From Bacteroidota bacterium (GTDB taxonomy: Bacteria; Bacteroidota; Bacteroidia; Chitinophagales; Chitinophagaceae): 64,000 nucleotides of DNA. The stretch covers positions 372,001-436,000 of the forward strand of contig JAFAFR010000014.1 in the NCBI GenBank assembly GCA_023423405.1. The letters are read 5' to 3'. Below the pieces are notes generated by a model. The model was given only the letters and a program-made list of their open reading frames with translations. It did not search any database and was not told where the DNA came from. Within the stretch, counting starts at the first letter, position 1. Each line of letters opens with the position of its first letter. The position numbers and the translations under genes are program-made. Below, piece after piece: positions 19,088 through 27,375 of this stretch.

Positions 19088-19627
19088 ATGCAACTTTCTA
19101 TACATCCAGTAACAAAAGACCTTTGGCCGGATGTTGAACAACTCTTCGGAAAGCAGGGTGCCTGCAATGGTTGCTGGTGCATGTATTGGCGGATTGGATC
19201 AGACTACCACAAAAGAGACAGGCAACTGAACAAAGCTGACCTGCAGCGGATCGTCGTGGCAAACCGCCCCGCGGGATTGCTTGCCTATGCTGATGGCATA
19301 CCGGCGGGCTGGTGCCAGCTTACACCAAGACAGGATCTTCCCTGGCTTATTAAAAAAGGATACGGCGATTTTAACAATGGCTCCAATGTCTGGTGTATTT
19401 CCTGCTTCTACATAAAAACAGGCTTCCGCAAAAAAGGGATAACACTGGCATTGATAAAAGCCGCTATAGACCACGCCAGAAAAGCCGGGGCAGATTTGCT
19501 CGAAGGGTATCCCGGAAAATCGCCTAATTCATATACAGGATATACGTCTTCGTTTTCAAAAGCCGGGTTTAAGATTGCAGGCGAAGCAAAGTATGGAAGA
19601 ACTATCGCTTCTTTTAGAATTCAATAA
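19088..19627 (+). CDS. GNAT-family N-acetyltransferase
   Basis: A 179-residue acetyltransferase; the ATG at 19088 is preferred because the family-like sequence begins there (MQLSIHPVTKDLWPDVEQLFG). The N-terminal third has a Cys-rich segment ACNGCWCMYW seen in a GNAT subfamily of unknown substrate. The acetyl-CoA site is in the block WCISCFYIKTGFRKKGITLALIKAAIDHARKAG, where R-K-K-G-I/T replaces the usual Q/RxxGxG/A. The C-terminus has YTGYTSSFSKAGFKIAG. It is single, flanked by the SusCD operon and a convergent ATPase gene. Substrate unknown. Confidence 0.85.
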   Translation: MQLSIHPVTKDLWPDVEQLFGKQGACNGCWCMYWRIGSDYHKRDRQLNKADLQRIVVANRPAGLLAYADGIPAGWCQLTPRQDLPWLIKKGYGDFNNGSNVWCISCFYIKTGFRKKGITLALIKAAIDHARKAGADLLEGYPGKSPNSYTGYTSSFSKAGFKIAGEAKYGRTIASFRIQ

Positions 19628-19632
19628 AAATT

Positions 19633-19678
19633 GTAAGCGGCTGCTGGCCGCTTTGCACACGGTGAAACAGCAGCTTAC
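19633..19678. terminator. Inverted repeat between convergent genes, candidate terminator
   Basis: AAGCGGC-loop-GCCGCTT and a longer alternative pairing (GTAAGC at 19633-19638 with GCTTAC at 19673-19678, plus CTGCTG/CAGCAG inside) lie between the convergent GNAT and ATPase genes. There is no long T tract on either side, so intrinsic termination is plausible but not certain. Confidence 0.4.
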
Positions 19679-19699
19679 TGCTGGAGGTAATCCTTATGA

Positions 19700-21136
19700 T
19701 TAGCTGAACAGGCCCTCCATCTTTACTTCGGCTGTGATGCGCCCTGTGTAATAAATGTTTTGCCTGGCGCCATAGGTCGTGATCATCGTTGGAAAAACCG
19801 TTTTTTTGGTTTTTGTTTGTTCCTTAAAGATGTTCACTTTTTTATCCAGTTCCGCGGCATACTTTTTATCAATGATGAACTCCTCGTCGGAAAACTTTAT
19901 TTCACATAAGTTGATGCAATGATCCCGGCGATCGAGCAGAAGATCGATTTGTGTTCCGTTTTCTCCCTTTCTGGCATTGTATCTCCAGGCCGAGGCTTCC
20001 GTGTATACCGCCGCAATGCCCAGGGCTTTCCTGATTTGTAGCAGGTGCTTCTGGCAAACGGCTTCAAAAGCATAGCCACTCCAGCTCTTATAGGATTGAC
20101 CATCCGCAATTTTATGCCAGGTGCCTGCACCCGTGGCGCGGGCGCGTTCAATGAACTTCAGGTAAAACAGGGAATACTCATCCGATAACTTGTAAATCGC
20201 ATCGCGGGAGGTTTTTCCAAAAGGAATATACTGTGAAATAAATCCCGACTGCTCGAGCTCGTCGAAGAGCCTTGTGGTGGTTCCGCCGGTGGTGAAACCA
20301 CATGCCTGGATTATTTCAGTCCGGCTCATTCCTTTTGCTTTTTTAGCAAGCTGCCGTACTATGGCTTCGTGGTAGGCGGCATTGTTAAAGAGGGACCGGT
20401 ACAGCACACTGAACTCTGTTTTTAGCAGCCCATTCTTCTGAAAGAAGAGTCTGTCGATGGTTTGGCCGGCGCTTTTGCCTTTTTCTACCTGCTTTAAATA
20501 TTGAGGGATGCCACCCATCGCCATATACAGTTGCAGTACCTGGTAGCGGTCCAGTTTGATACCGCGACTCACAAGATAAGCTTCCGACTCCTTTAGTGTA
20601 AAGGGCAACAATTGAATGGTTCGGCTTACCCGGTTGTGAAGGCCACCTCTGTTGTGAAGAATGTTTTCGATCATCCAGGATGCTGCCGAGCCACAGATGA
20701 CAACTTTCAACTGTGGCTGGCGGGAGGCCCAGGTATTCCACCAGTGCCCGAAGGCTGTCAGAAAGCCCGATCTGGGAGTATGGATCCAGGGGAATTCATC
20801 AAAAAGAACTACCGCTGGTTGCCTGGTAAGTTTTGTTTGCAGGAAATCGCTCAGGAAGATGAAAGCCTGCATCCAGCTATCCGGGGTCGCTGGCGGGATC
20901 GCCGTTTTCATAGCCTGCTGGAGCGCCCTGCAAAAATTCGATAATTGTTCGGCCAGTCCGGCTTCGTGAACCCCTGTGTACTCGAAGACGAGCTGTTGTT
21001 GATAATAATTCCGGACAAGAAAAGTTTTTCCGACCCGCCGACGGCCTAATAGGGCAACCAGCTCGGCTTCCTTTGAGCCAAGCACATCGCGTAGGATTTT
21101 TTTCTCTTCTTCCCGGCCAACAATAGCTTCTGGCAT
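19700..21136 (-). CDS. AAA ATPase with C-terminal DUF234 nuclease-like domain
   Basis: A 478-residue protein of the archaeal-type ATPase/DUF234 group. The N-terminal ATPase has a Walker A GRRRVGKT near 31-38, Walker B AVVLFDEFPWI near 108-118 and a sensor CGSAASWM. A winged-helix-like segment follows (AKKAKGMSRTEIIQACGF, TRLFDELEQSGFI). The C-terminal DUF234 region has a PD-(D/E)XK-like pattern, an Asp in GTQIDLLLD then CEIKFSDEEFI, suggesting a nuclease fold. These genes are scattered and mobile in Bacteroidota and other phyla and their job is not established; defence or selfish-element roles have been proposed for relatives. The upstream DNA carries an unusual promoter with nested inverted repeats. 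It is single and convergent with the GNAT gene. Confidence 0.85.
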   Translation of the reverse strand: MPEAIVGREEEKKILRDVLGSKEAELVALLGRRRVGKTFLVRNYYQQQLVFEYTGVHEAGLAEQLSNFCRALQQAMKTAIPPATPDSWMQAFIFLSDFLQTKLTRQPAVVLFDEFPWIHTPRSGFLTAFGHWWNTWASRQPQLKVVICGSAASWMIENILHNRGGLHNRVSRTIQLLPFTLKESEAYLVSRGIKLDRYQVLQLYMAMGGIPQYLKQVEKGKSAGQTIDRLFFQKNGLLKTEFSVLYRSLFNNAAYHEAIVRQLAKKAKGMSRTEIIQACGFTTGGTTTRLFDELEQSGFISQYIPFGKTSRDAIYKLSDEYSLFYLKFIERARATGAGTWHKIADGQSYKSWSGYAFEAVCQKHLLQIRKALGIAAVYTEASAWRYNARKGENGTQIDLLLDRRDHCINLCEIKFSDEEFIIDKKYAAELDKKVNIFKEQTKTKKTVFPTMITTYGARQNIYYTGRITAEVKMEGLFS

Positions 21137-21140
21137 GTAG

Positions 21141-21230
21141 TTGTGGACAGATTTGTTATCTTATACTTGTCCACAAATGTACTTTTAAACATAGTTATGG
21201 ACAAGTATAACCTTTTATTTTCGTCCACAA
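21141..21230 (-). promoter_or_regulatory. Promoter of the DUF234 ATPase gene embedded in nested inverted repeats
   Basis: On the minus strand a -33 TTG (plus-strand CAA at 21202-21204), a 20-bp spacer and a -7 TACATTTG (plus strand 21174-21181) match the Bacteroidota promoter. A perfect 13-bp inverted repeat, TTATACTTGTCCA at 21161-21173 and TGGACAAGTATAA at 21198-21210, brackets it so that each arm overlaps one promoter element. An outer pair, TTGTGGAC at 21141-21148 and GTCCACAA at 21223-21230, repeats the same GTCCA core. Four half-sites around one promoter are what a repressor or autoregulator operator would look like. The predicted transcript starts about 30 nt before the ATG. Confidence 0.6.
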
Positions 21231-21304
21231 CTTGTCAAACGGAGACTGCTGCGCCTGCGGGCTGTGAAGCCGGCGCGCCTTAAGTGGGGAGCCTGTCGCA
21301 CTCC

Positions 21305-22060
21305 CTAGGTGGTAAGCCCGCCGCAAACGCTGATCACCTGTCCTGTTACATAGGTGCTTAAGGGAGAGGCCAGAAAGAGGGTCACATTGGCGATTTCCTC
21401 GGTGGTGCCGAAGCGGCCCAGCGGAATTTTTTTCAGGTATTCTTCACCGGCGGCGCCTTCCTTGAGGTATTGGGTCATATCGGTTTCCACAAAACCCGGA
21501 GCGATGGCATTGCAGCGGATGTTGCGGCTGCCCAGCTCCTGGGCGATGGACTTGGTGAAACCAATGATGCCGGCTTTGGAGGCGGCATAGCTGCTCTGCC
21601 CCGCGTTGCCTTTAATGCCGATGATGGAGCTCATGTTGACGATGCTGCCGCTCTTTGCCTTCATCATGGGACGGATCACCTGTTTTGTCATGTTGTACAC
21701 ACTCTTCAGGTTCACGGTCATCACATCATCCCACTGTTCGGGTGTGAGGCGCAGCAGCAGGTTGTCTTTCGAAATACCGGCATTGTTCACGCATATATCT
21801 ATGCCGCCAAAGGCAGCGGTCACTTCATTGACAAAACTTTCGCACTCCGCATATTCGGCGGCGTTGCTGCGGAAAGCCCTGGCCTTTACGCCCAGGCCCT
21901 GGAGTTTGGTTTCCAGCGCTGCGGCCTTTTCCGCACTGCTCTCACTCACATAGGTAAACGCAATATGGGCGCCCTGTTCGGCGAGTTTGATGGCGATGCC
22001 TTCGCCGATGCCGCGGGCGGCGCCTGTAACGATCGCAACTTTATTCTCCAGTAATTTCAT
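21305..22060 (-). CDS. fabG: 3-oxoacyl-[acyl-carrier-protein] reductase
   Basis: A 251-residue classical short-chain dehydrogenase that reduces 3-oxoacyl-ACP with NADPH in fatty acid elongation. The start is the ATG at 22060 (MKLLENKVAIVTG); 51 more open codons upstream run into the neighbouring gene and are not family-like. Visible motifs: TGAARGIG nucleotide-binding glycine pattern (about 11-18), NNAGIS, the catalytic Ser in VNMSSIIG, and Y-A-A-S-K about 12 residues later, with APGFVETDMT and a C-terminal TGQVISVCGG. Length and motifs fit FabG well. It is downstream of the GH3-like gene on the same strand but has its own -7 element at 22075-22082. Confidence 0.93.
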   Translation of the reverse strand: MKLLENKVAIVTGAARGIGEGIAIKLAEQGAHIAFTYVSESSAEKAAALETKLQGLGVKARAFRSNAAEYAECESFVNEVTAAFGGIDICVNNAGISKDNLLLRLTPEQWDDVMTVNLKSVYNMTKQVIRPMMKAKSGSIVNMSSIIGIKGNAGQSSYAASKAGIIGFTKSIAQELGSRNIRCNAIAPGFVETDMTQYLKEGAAGEEYLKKIPLGRFGTTEEIANVTLFLASPLSTYVTGQVISVCGGLTT

Positions 22061-22074
22061 GTGGCAATTTGTCG

Positions 22075-22082
22075 CAAATCTA
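22075..22082 (-). promoter_or_regulatory. -7 element upstream of fabG
   Basis: On the minus strand the sequence reads TAGATTTG, an exact TAnnTTTG, 14 bp before the fabG ATG. No matching -33 TTTG is seen at the expected 19-21 bp spacing, so the call rests on the -7 alone. Confidence 0.35.
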
Positions 22083-22088
22083 CAGGAA

Positions 22089-23594
22089 TCAGGCCATAGA
22101 AAGCAGGGTTTCCAGCAGTTGACGGTCGTTGCGCAGGCGGGGTACTTTGTGTTGCCCGCCCAGTTTGCCGTTGGCGCTGAGCCATTGGTTGAAGAGTCCC
22201 TTCCGCACCGCATGCACCAGGGGCATGCGCAGCGCGATGTCCTTATGCCGCTTGGCTTCGTAATCGCTGTTCAGGTTCTTGAGGGCGGTATCGAGCTCGT
22301 AAGCAAATCTTCCCAGGTCATCGGGATTGGTTTCAAATTCCACCAGCCATTCGTGTGCGCCGTTGCCCTTCTCACTGAAATAGACAGGCGCCGCCGTATA
22401 ATCGTTCACCGTAGCGCCGGTTTTTTCGCAGGCGATGGCGATGGCCCTGTCGGTATTGTCTACCATCACTTCTTCCCCGAAGGCATTGATATAATGTTTG
22501 ATGCGGCCGCTCACTTTGATGCGGAAAGGCCGCAGGGTGGTGAACTGAACGGTATCGCCCACGATGTAACGCCAGAGCCCGCCGCTGGTGCTGATCACCA
22601 GCGCATAGTGTTTGCCGGTCTCCACTTTGTTGAGGCCCACGGTTTCGGGGAAGGGCTTGCCGTATTCTTCCAGGGGCATGAATTCGTAGAAGATGCCGTG
22701 ACTGGTGAAGAGCAGCATGCCGTCGGAGTCGGGATGGTCCTGGGCGGCAAAGAACCCTTCGCTGGCATTGTACATTTCGAGGTAGCGGATATCGCGGCCG
22801 ATGAGCTGGCGGAACTGCTCACGGTAGGGGGCAAACGAAACGCCGCCGTGGATATACAGTTCGAGCTGCGGCCAGATCTCTGAAATGGAGCGCTTACCCG
22901 TCATTTCAAGGATGCGTTTCATCAGCACCATGGTCCAGGTAGGCACCCCCGAAATAGAAGTTACATTTTCCGGGATGGTATTCAGCGCAAGCTGTTCCAG
23001 TTTCTGTTCCCATTCATCCATCAGGGCGATGGACAGATCAGGCGTGCGGATCCAGTGCCCCCAGAAGGGCGAGTTCTGCAACAGCACGGCGCTGAGGTCG
23101 CCGAAGTGAATGTCGTCGGAAAAACGGCTCACCTGGTGGCTGCCGCCAATCACCAGTCCCTTGCCGGTAAGCAGCTCCGAATCGGGGAAATGGCTGTAAT
23201 ACATGGTGAGCACATCCTTGGCGCCCTGGTAGTGATTTTGCTCCAGGCTCTCCTCGCTGATGGGAATGAACTTGCTTTTGTCGCTGGTAGTGCCGCTGCT
23301 TTTTGCGAACCAGGAAATGGGTGTGTTCCAGAGCAGGTTTTCTTCGCCCTGCATCATGCGGTCGATCCAGGGTTTGATGCCCTCGTATTCCTGTACCGGG
23401 ATGGTTTGCTTAAAATTGCGGAGCTTGAACAGTTTGTTAAAACCGTAGTAGCGCCCGAAGGCCGTGTACTGGGCAGCGGTGACCAGTTCCTGCAATACCT
23501 CGCGCTGCGCCGCCACCGGGTTGTTCACCCAGGATTCTATCTGCCAAAGCCTTAGCCGGGCCAATCTTGATATGGCGGGCGAGAATAATTTCAT
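22089..23594 (-). CDS. GH3 auxin-responsive-promoter-family protein (acyl-adenylate-forming ligase)
   Basis: A 501-residue member of the GH3 family (the plant amino-acid/hormone conjugase fold, not glycoside hydrolase 3). Bacterial members are common in Bacteroidota and are uncharacterised adenylate-forming enzymes, presumably joining a carboxylic acid to an amine. Visible are the P-loop-like SSGTTSDKSKFIP near 111-123, YNASEGFFAAQD near 280, the LVISTSGGLWRYIVGDTVQF segment near 350-370 and GRIKHYINAFGEEVM near 380-395, which correspond to the ATP-binding motifs. It is cytosolic, with no signal. It sits between lptB and fabG, 30 bp after lptB. Substrates unknown. Confidence 0.88.
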   Translation of the reverse strand: MKLFSPAISRLARLRLWQIESWVNNPVAAQREVLQELVTAAQYTAFGRYYGFNKLFKLRNFKQTIPVQEYEGIKPWIDRMMQGEENLLWNTPISWFAKSSGTTSDKSKFIPISEESLEQNHYQGAKDVLTMYYSHFPDSELLTGKGLVIGGSHQVSRFSDDIHFGDLSAVLLQNSPFWGHWIRTPDLSIALMDEWEQKLEQLALNTIPENVTSISGVPTWTMVLMKRILEMTGKRSISEIWPQLELYIHGGVSFAPYREQFRQLIGRDIRYLEMYNASEGFFAAQDHPDSDGMLLFTSHGIFYEFMPLEEYGKPFPETVGLNKVETGKHYALVISTSGGLWRYIVGDTVQFTTLRPFRIKVSGRIKHYINAFGEEVMVDNTDRAIAIACEKTGATVNDYTAAPVYFSEKGNGAHEWLVEFETNPDDLGRFAYELDTALKNLNSDYEAKRHKDIALRMPLVHAVRKGLFNQWLSANGKLGGQHKVPRLRNDRQLLETLLSMA

Positions 23595-23624
23595 ACAGTA
23601 TTGGCAAAATACTGAAAAATGCCA

Positions 23625-24410
23625 TCAAATCTTTGGAAAATCACCAATGCCCTTCATCACTTCATCGTGCAGGTAATCTTTCCGTTTCAGTTCGAAATTG
23701 CGTCCCAGGTAGAGGCGGCGCACTTTTTCGTCGGCAGCCAGCTCTTCGGCCGTGCCGTGTTTGAAGATCTTCCCCTCGATCAGGAGATAAGCGCGGTCGC
23801 AGATGGAAAGGGTTTCGTTCACGTTGTGGTCGGTGATGAGGATGCCGATGTTCTTGTACTTGAGGCGGGCCACCACGGTCTGGATGTCTTCCACGGCAAT
23901 GGGATCCACCCCGGCAAAGGGTTCGTCGAGCAGGATGAACCGGGGGTTCACCGCCAGCGCGCGGGCAATTTCCGTGCGCCTTCTCTCCCCGCCGCTGAGG
24001 CTGTCGCCGTTGTTCTTGCGCACGTGGTGCAGGCGGAATTCGTCGAGCAGGTCCTCAAGCTTCTGTTTCTGCTCGGCGCGGGTGAGTGTGGTCATTTCCA
24101 GTACGGCCCTGATATTGTCTTCCACGCTGAGGGTGCGGAACACCGATGCTTCCTGCGGCAGGTAACCGATGCCCAACTGGGCGCGCTTATACATGGGCAG
24201 TTGGGTGATGTCCTCGTTATTGAGGGTCACCGTACCCTCATCGGGTTTGATAAGCCCTACCACCATATAAAAGGTAGTGGTTTTTCCTGCGCCGTTGGGA
24301 CCGAGCAGTCCCACGATTTCTCCCTGCTGTACGTTCACGGATACGTGGTTCACCACGGTTCTGCTGCTGTAGGTTTTAACCAGGTCACTGGTTTGGATCA
24401 CTTGGTTCAA
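23625..24410 (-). CDS. lptB: LPS export ABC transporter ATP-binding protein
   Basis: A 261-residue cytoplasmic ATPase that powers extraction of lipopolysaccharide from the inner membrane with LptFG and LptC. Walker A GPNGAGKTT, Q-loop LPQEASVF, signature LSGGERRR, Walker B FILLDEPFAGVDP and switch DHNV are all present, and the sequence is strongly LptB-like (DLVKTYSSRTVVNHVSVNV). The outermost start is a TTG at 24410. A GTG at 24401 (giving M-I-Q-T-S-D-L-V-K) fits the family's usual N-terminus better. A -7 element lies just upstream at 24425-24432. The C-terminal extension (RRLYLGRNFELKRKDYL) is typical of Bacteroidota LptB. Confidence 0.95.
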   Translation of the reverse strand: MNQVIQTSDLVKTYSSRTVVNHVSVNVQQGEIVGLLGPNGAGKTTTFYMVVGLIKPDEGTVTLNNEDITQLPMYKRAQLGIGYLPQEASVFRTLSVEDNIRAVLEMTTLTRAEQKQKLEDLLDEFRLHHVRKNNGDSLSGGERRRTEIARALAVNPRFILLDEPFAGVDPIAVEDIQTVVARLKYKNIGILITDHNVNETLSICDRAYLLIEGKIFKHGTAEELAADEKVRRLYLGRNFELKRKDYLHDEVMKGIGDFPKI

Positions 24411-24424
24411 GCTGCCGGTTTTGA

Positions 24425-24432
24425 CAAAAATA
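24425..24432 (-). promoter_or_regulatory. -7 element upstream of lptB
   Basis: TATTTTTG on the minus strand matches TAnnTTTG, 14 bp before the TTG start and 23 bp before the GTG start. No clear -33 is seen. It lies almost back to back with the metF promoter. Confidence 0.35.
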
Positions 24433-24434
24433 CC

Positions 24435-24464
24435 TTGTTAATTCATAATGCCGTCCTAAGTTTG
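24435..24464 (+). promoter_or_regulatory. metF promoter (-33/-7)
   Basis: TTG at 24435-24437, exactly 19 bp, then TAAGTTTG at 24457-24464. This is a good match to the Bacteroidota housekeeping promoter (TTTG, 19-21 bp, TAnnTTTG). Transcription would begin near 24470, about 25 nt before the metF ATG. It supports the ATG at 24495 over the much longer open frame upstream, which is antisense to lptB. Confidence 0.6.
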
Positions 24465-24494
24465 CCAATACTTTACCAACGTGCAATAGTATCA

Positions 24495-25448
24495 ATGAAG
24501 GTTATCGATCATATCAACCAGGCCGGCAACACCCTGATCTCTTTCGAAATCCTGCCGCCGCTCAAGGGCAAGGGGATCAACGCTATTTACAACCACCTCG
24601 ACCCGCTGATGGAGTTCAAACCGGCTTTCATCAATGTGACCTACCACCGGAGCGAAACCATGTTCAAGAAACAGGCTGATGGCAGCTTCACCAAAATCGA
24701 AGTGCGTAAGCGTCCCGGTACCGTGGGCATTTGCGCGGCCATTATGCAGCATTACAAAGTAGATCCCGTGCCGCACCTGATCTGTGGCGGCTTCACGCGC
24801 GAAGAAACGGAGAATGCGCTGATCGACCTGGCCTTCCTGGGCATCGACAACGTGCTGGTACTGCGCGGTGACGCAGCCCGGAACGAAGCGTCTTTCGAAG
24901 CCGAGCCCGGCGGCAACCGTTATGCCATCGACCTCCTGCGCCAGGTGGTGAACCTCAACAACGGCATCTATCTTGAAGAAGAAGTGAAGGACCATGGCAA
25001 TGCACGTTTCTGCATCGGCGTGGCGGGTTATCCCGAAAAACATTTCGAAGCACCCAACCGCAATACCGATGTCGAGTACCTCAAAGCCAAAGTGGATGCG
25101 GGCGCTGAATACGTGGTTACCCAGATGTTCTTCGACAACCGCAAATATTTTGAATACGTGGAACTCTGCCGGGCGGCCGGCATCAAAGTGCCCATCATAC
25201 CCGGGCTCAAACCCATTACCAGTAAAAAGCAGATGAGCATCCTGCCGCGTATTTTTCACGTGGACCTTCCTACCGACCTCAGCACAGAGATCTCCAAATG
25301 CAAGTCTGATGCGGACGTAGAGCTGGTGGGCACCGAATGGTTGCTGCAACAGAGCCGTGAGCTCAAAGCAGCCGGCGCTCCCGTACTGCACTATTATACG
25401 CTGGGCAAACCCGACGTGGTCAAAAACGTGGTGAAGCAGCTTATTTGA
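24495..25448 (+). CDS. metF: 5,10-methylenetetrahydrofolate reductase
   Basis: A 317-residue FAD-dependent TIM-barrel enzyme that reduces methylenetetrahydrofolate to 5-methyltetrahydrofolate for methionine synthesis. The early Glu of ISFEILPP (near 18), FINVTYHRSE, HLICGGFTREE, NVLVLRGDA, GVAGYPEKH and TQMFFDNRKYFEYV are hallmark MetF motifs. The start follows from the family N-terminus (MKVIDHINQAGNTLISFEI) and the promoter at 24435-24464. It converges with the SurA-like gene and the 3' ends overlap by 8 bp. Confidence 0.96.
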   Translation: MKVIDHINQAGNTLISFEILPPLKGKGINAIYNHLDPLMEFKPAFINVTYHRSETMFKKQADGSFTKIEVRKRPGTVGICAAIMQHYKVDPVPHLICGGFTREETENALIDLAFLGIDNVLVLRGDAARNEASFEAEPGGNRYAIDLLRQVVNLNNGIYLEEEVKDHGNARFCIGVAGYPEKHFEAPNRNTDVEYLKAKVDAGAEYVVTQMFFDNRKYFEYVELCRAAGIKVPIIPGLKPITSKKQMSILPRIFHVDLPTDLSTEISKCKSDADVELVGTEWLLQQSRELKAAGAPVLHYYTLGKPDVVKNVVKQLI

Positions 25449-27375
25449 CCAGGGCCTTCCAGGCCGTCTCGTTCAGCTTAAAGGGATATTTCTTTTTCAG
25501 CTCCGCTATCCAGGTTTCTTCCAATGCCAATTGGTAATCGTTGAGCACCAACCCGCGGGCTTCTTCAAAACTGCGCGGCTGGCCGGCGGGAAAAACCTCC
25601 TGTACCAAAACAAAACTGCTGCTCAGGCTTTCGCGATTGAAGAGGGGTTCCGATACCAGCCCCTTCGTGTAGGTGCTACCGTTCCGGAGGGCCGGCAGTT
25701 GTGCTATTTCGAAACGCCCGCTGTCGGCCGACAGCATATTGGTTTCCGCGGCCAGCAGGTTTCCGCGGGCAGCGGGGTCGCGTTGCAGGGCATTGCGGAA
25801 TTTCCAGGCGGCCGCTGAATCGGTAAGCGTGTAGATGATGCCACGAATGCTTTCCCGCCAGGTATAACGGTTTGCATGGTCCTGGTAATATTTTTTCAAT
25901 CCCGCTTCATCGAGGGCGGCCTTATCCCACACCTGCGACTGCATGACGGCAAATACCAGGTTGCCATTCTGGAATTCCTGCCACTGGCTGGCGAAGGCGG
26001 GTTCGTATTTTTCGAGGTGCTGCCGGTATTCGTTCAGCAATTGTTCGTCGAGGAAGCGGTGGTAGATTTCATCGACATAGAGGGCCGGGCGAACGCGCGC
26101 CAGGGCATCGGCATTGCTGGTCAGCCAGTCTTTGTACTGCTTGCCGGTGACCCTTACAGATCCCAGGCTGGCCAGCAGGGTGGCGTCGCTCAGCTCTTCC
26201 ATGCCCTTGCGGTCGTTGTTGAAAAAAGCGAGGGTAAACCGTTCAGCCGTATTGGAAATGCCGCGGTTTTCACGGAAGCCTGTTTGCCGGGCGGCACGGG
26301 CGGTAGCGGCATCAGCGGCCACTTTGATCCGCGCATCGTTCTGCACGCGCATCTTCATTTCATTGTAATCGGCTTCGTTGGAAGGATCGCGCAGGGGCGG
26401 AAAAGCCTGGATCCTTTTCAGAATATGAATGCCCCGGGCGCTGCGGAAGGGTTTGCAGAAGCTATTGTCCTTATCAAGGGCGAAGGCATTTTCTTCAAAA
26501 ACAGCATCGTAGGTACCCGGACCGAAGGCCGTGAGCACGCCCTGGCTCTGGAAGCTGTTGTTGTCTTCACTGTTTTGCAGGGCCAGCACCCCAAAATCGG
26601 CCCCCTGCAACAGCAGCCGGTACAGGGAATCGGCTTTTTGTTGCGTGGCATGCAGGGTGGCTTCGTCGGCATAAGCGGGTAGGGCCAGGAAGATCTGGGC
26701 CACCTGTATGTTACCGGGGGCGGGCCGGCTGGCGGCGGGATATACAATATGGTAGGCGTTGCGGCTTTTGTACACCGGGCTGATCTTGCCAACCGGCGTT
26801 TCATAAGCCAGTTTTTCGAGCGGGTAGGGCATCAGGAAAGCACTGATCCAGCCGATATCGCCCTGGTTCTGTTTCACCGCCGGGTCTTCCGAATAAGCCA
26901 GGGCTGTTTCGGCAAAAGGCCTTCCTTTTTTGAGATCGGCCAGCGCTTTTTGCACTTTGGCCCAGGCGGCAGCGGTATCACGGTACTCGAAACCAATATA
27001 AATATGTGAAAGGCGGATGTTCCTGCCGGAATGATCGAAGGCCTCCTGCACCAGCGATTGCAGCGCACTGTCGCTGCTGAAATAGGGAATGCTGATCTGC
27101 TGCCGGAAATCGGCCATTTCCTGCTGCTGTTCTTTCAGGGTGTCGAGACGCAGGTCGCGGGCAGCCTGCACCTTGAGTTTGTAGCGCAGGTACAGTTCCA
27201 GGTAGTCGACATACGCTTTTTCCGTTACCGGCGATACCGTATTGTTCTTTGCGAAAGCGTCCAGGAACTCCTGCCTGGTGACGGTTTTATTGCCATAGCT
27301 GAAAAGGGTCTGCGCTTGCAGGTGCTGCGTCAGCAGCAGGCAGCAGGCAAAAAGAAAACGGTTCAGGCGCGTCAT
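25441..27375 (-). CDS. Periplasmic SurA/PpiC-type peptidyl-prolyl isomerase
   Basis: A 644-residue exported folding factor. The signal peptide (1-21, ending HLQAQ) is followed by a SurA-like N-terminal helical region (KTVTRQEFLDAFAKNN). Two parvulin domains follow: the first near 120-215 (RLSHIYIGF through GDIGWISAFLMPYPLEKLAYETPVGKISPVYKSRNAYHIV), the second near 225-325 (IQVAQIFLALPA through GVLTAFGPGTYD, SARGIHILKR). The C-terminal 300 residues are helical and less conserved. It would chaperone outer-membrane proteins in the periplasm. Its start overlaps the stop of the preceding thioredoxin-fold gene by 4 bp, so a thiol-redox protein and a foldase are coupled. Confidence 0.88.
   Translation of the reverse strand: MTRLNRFLFACCLLLTQHLQAQTLFSYGNKTVTRQEFLDAFAKNNTVSPVTEKAYVDYLELYLRYKLKVQAARDLRLDTLKEQQQEMADFRQQISIPYFSSDSALQSLVQEAFDHSGRNIRLSHIYIGFEYRDTAAAWAKVQKALADLKKGRPFAETALAYSEDPAVKQNQGDIGWISAFLMPYPLEKLAYETPVGKISPVYKSRNAYHIVYPAASRPAPGNIQVAQIFLALPAYADEATLHATQQKADSLYRLLLQGADFGVLALQNSEDNNSFQSQGVLTAFGPGTYDAVFEENAFALDKDNSFCKPFRSARGIHILKRIQAFPPLRDPSNEADYNEMKMRVQNDARIKVAADAATARAARQTGFRENRGISNTAERFTLAFFNNDRKGMEELSDATLLASLGSVRVTGKQYKDWLTSNADALARVRPALYVDEIYHRFLDEQLLNEYRQHLEKYEPAFASQWQEFQNGNLVFAVMQSQVWDKAALDEAGLKKYYQDHANRYTWRESIRGIIYTLTDSAAAWKFRNALQRDPAARGNLLAAETNMLSADSGRFEIAQLPALRNGSTYTKGLVSEPLFNRESLSSSFVLVQEVFPAGQPRSFEEARGLVLNDYQLALEETWIAELKKKYPFKLNETAWKALVK

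Noticed and set aside
23619..24494. Long upstream extension of the metF frame (292 codons)
   Set aside because: It is antisense to lptB, has no family similarity, and a good promoter lies immediately before the metF ATG at 24495.
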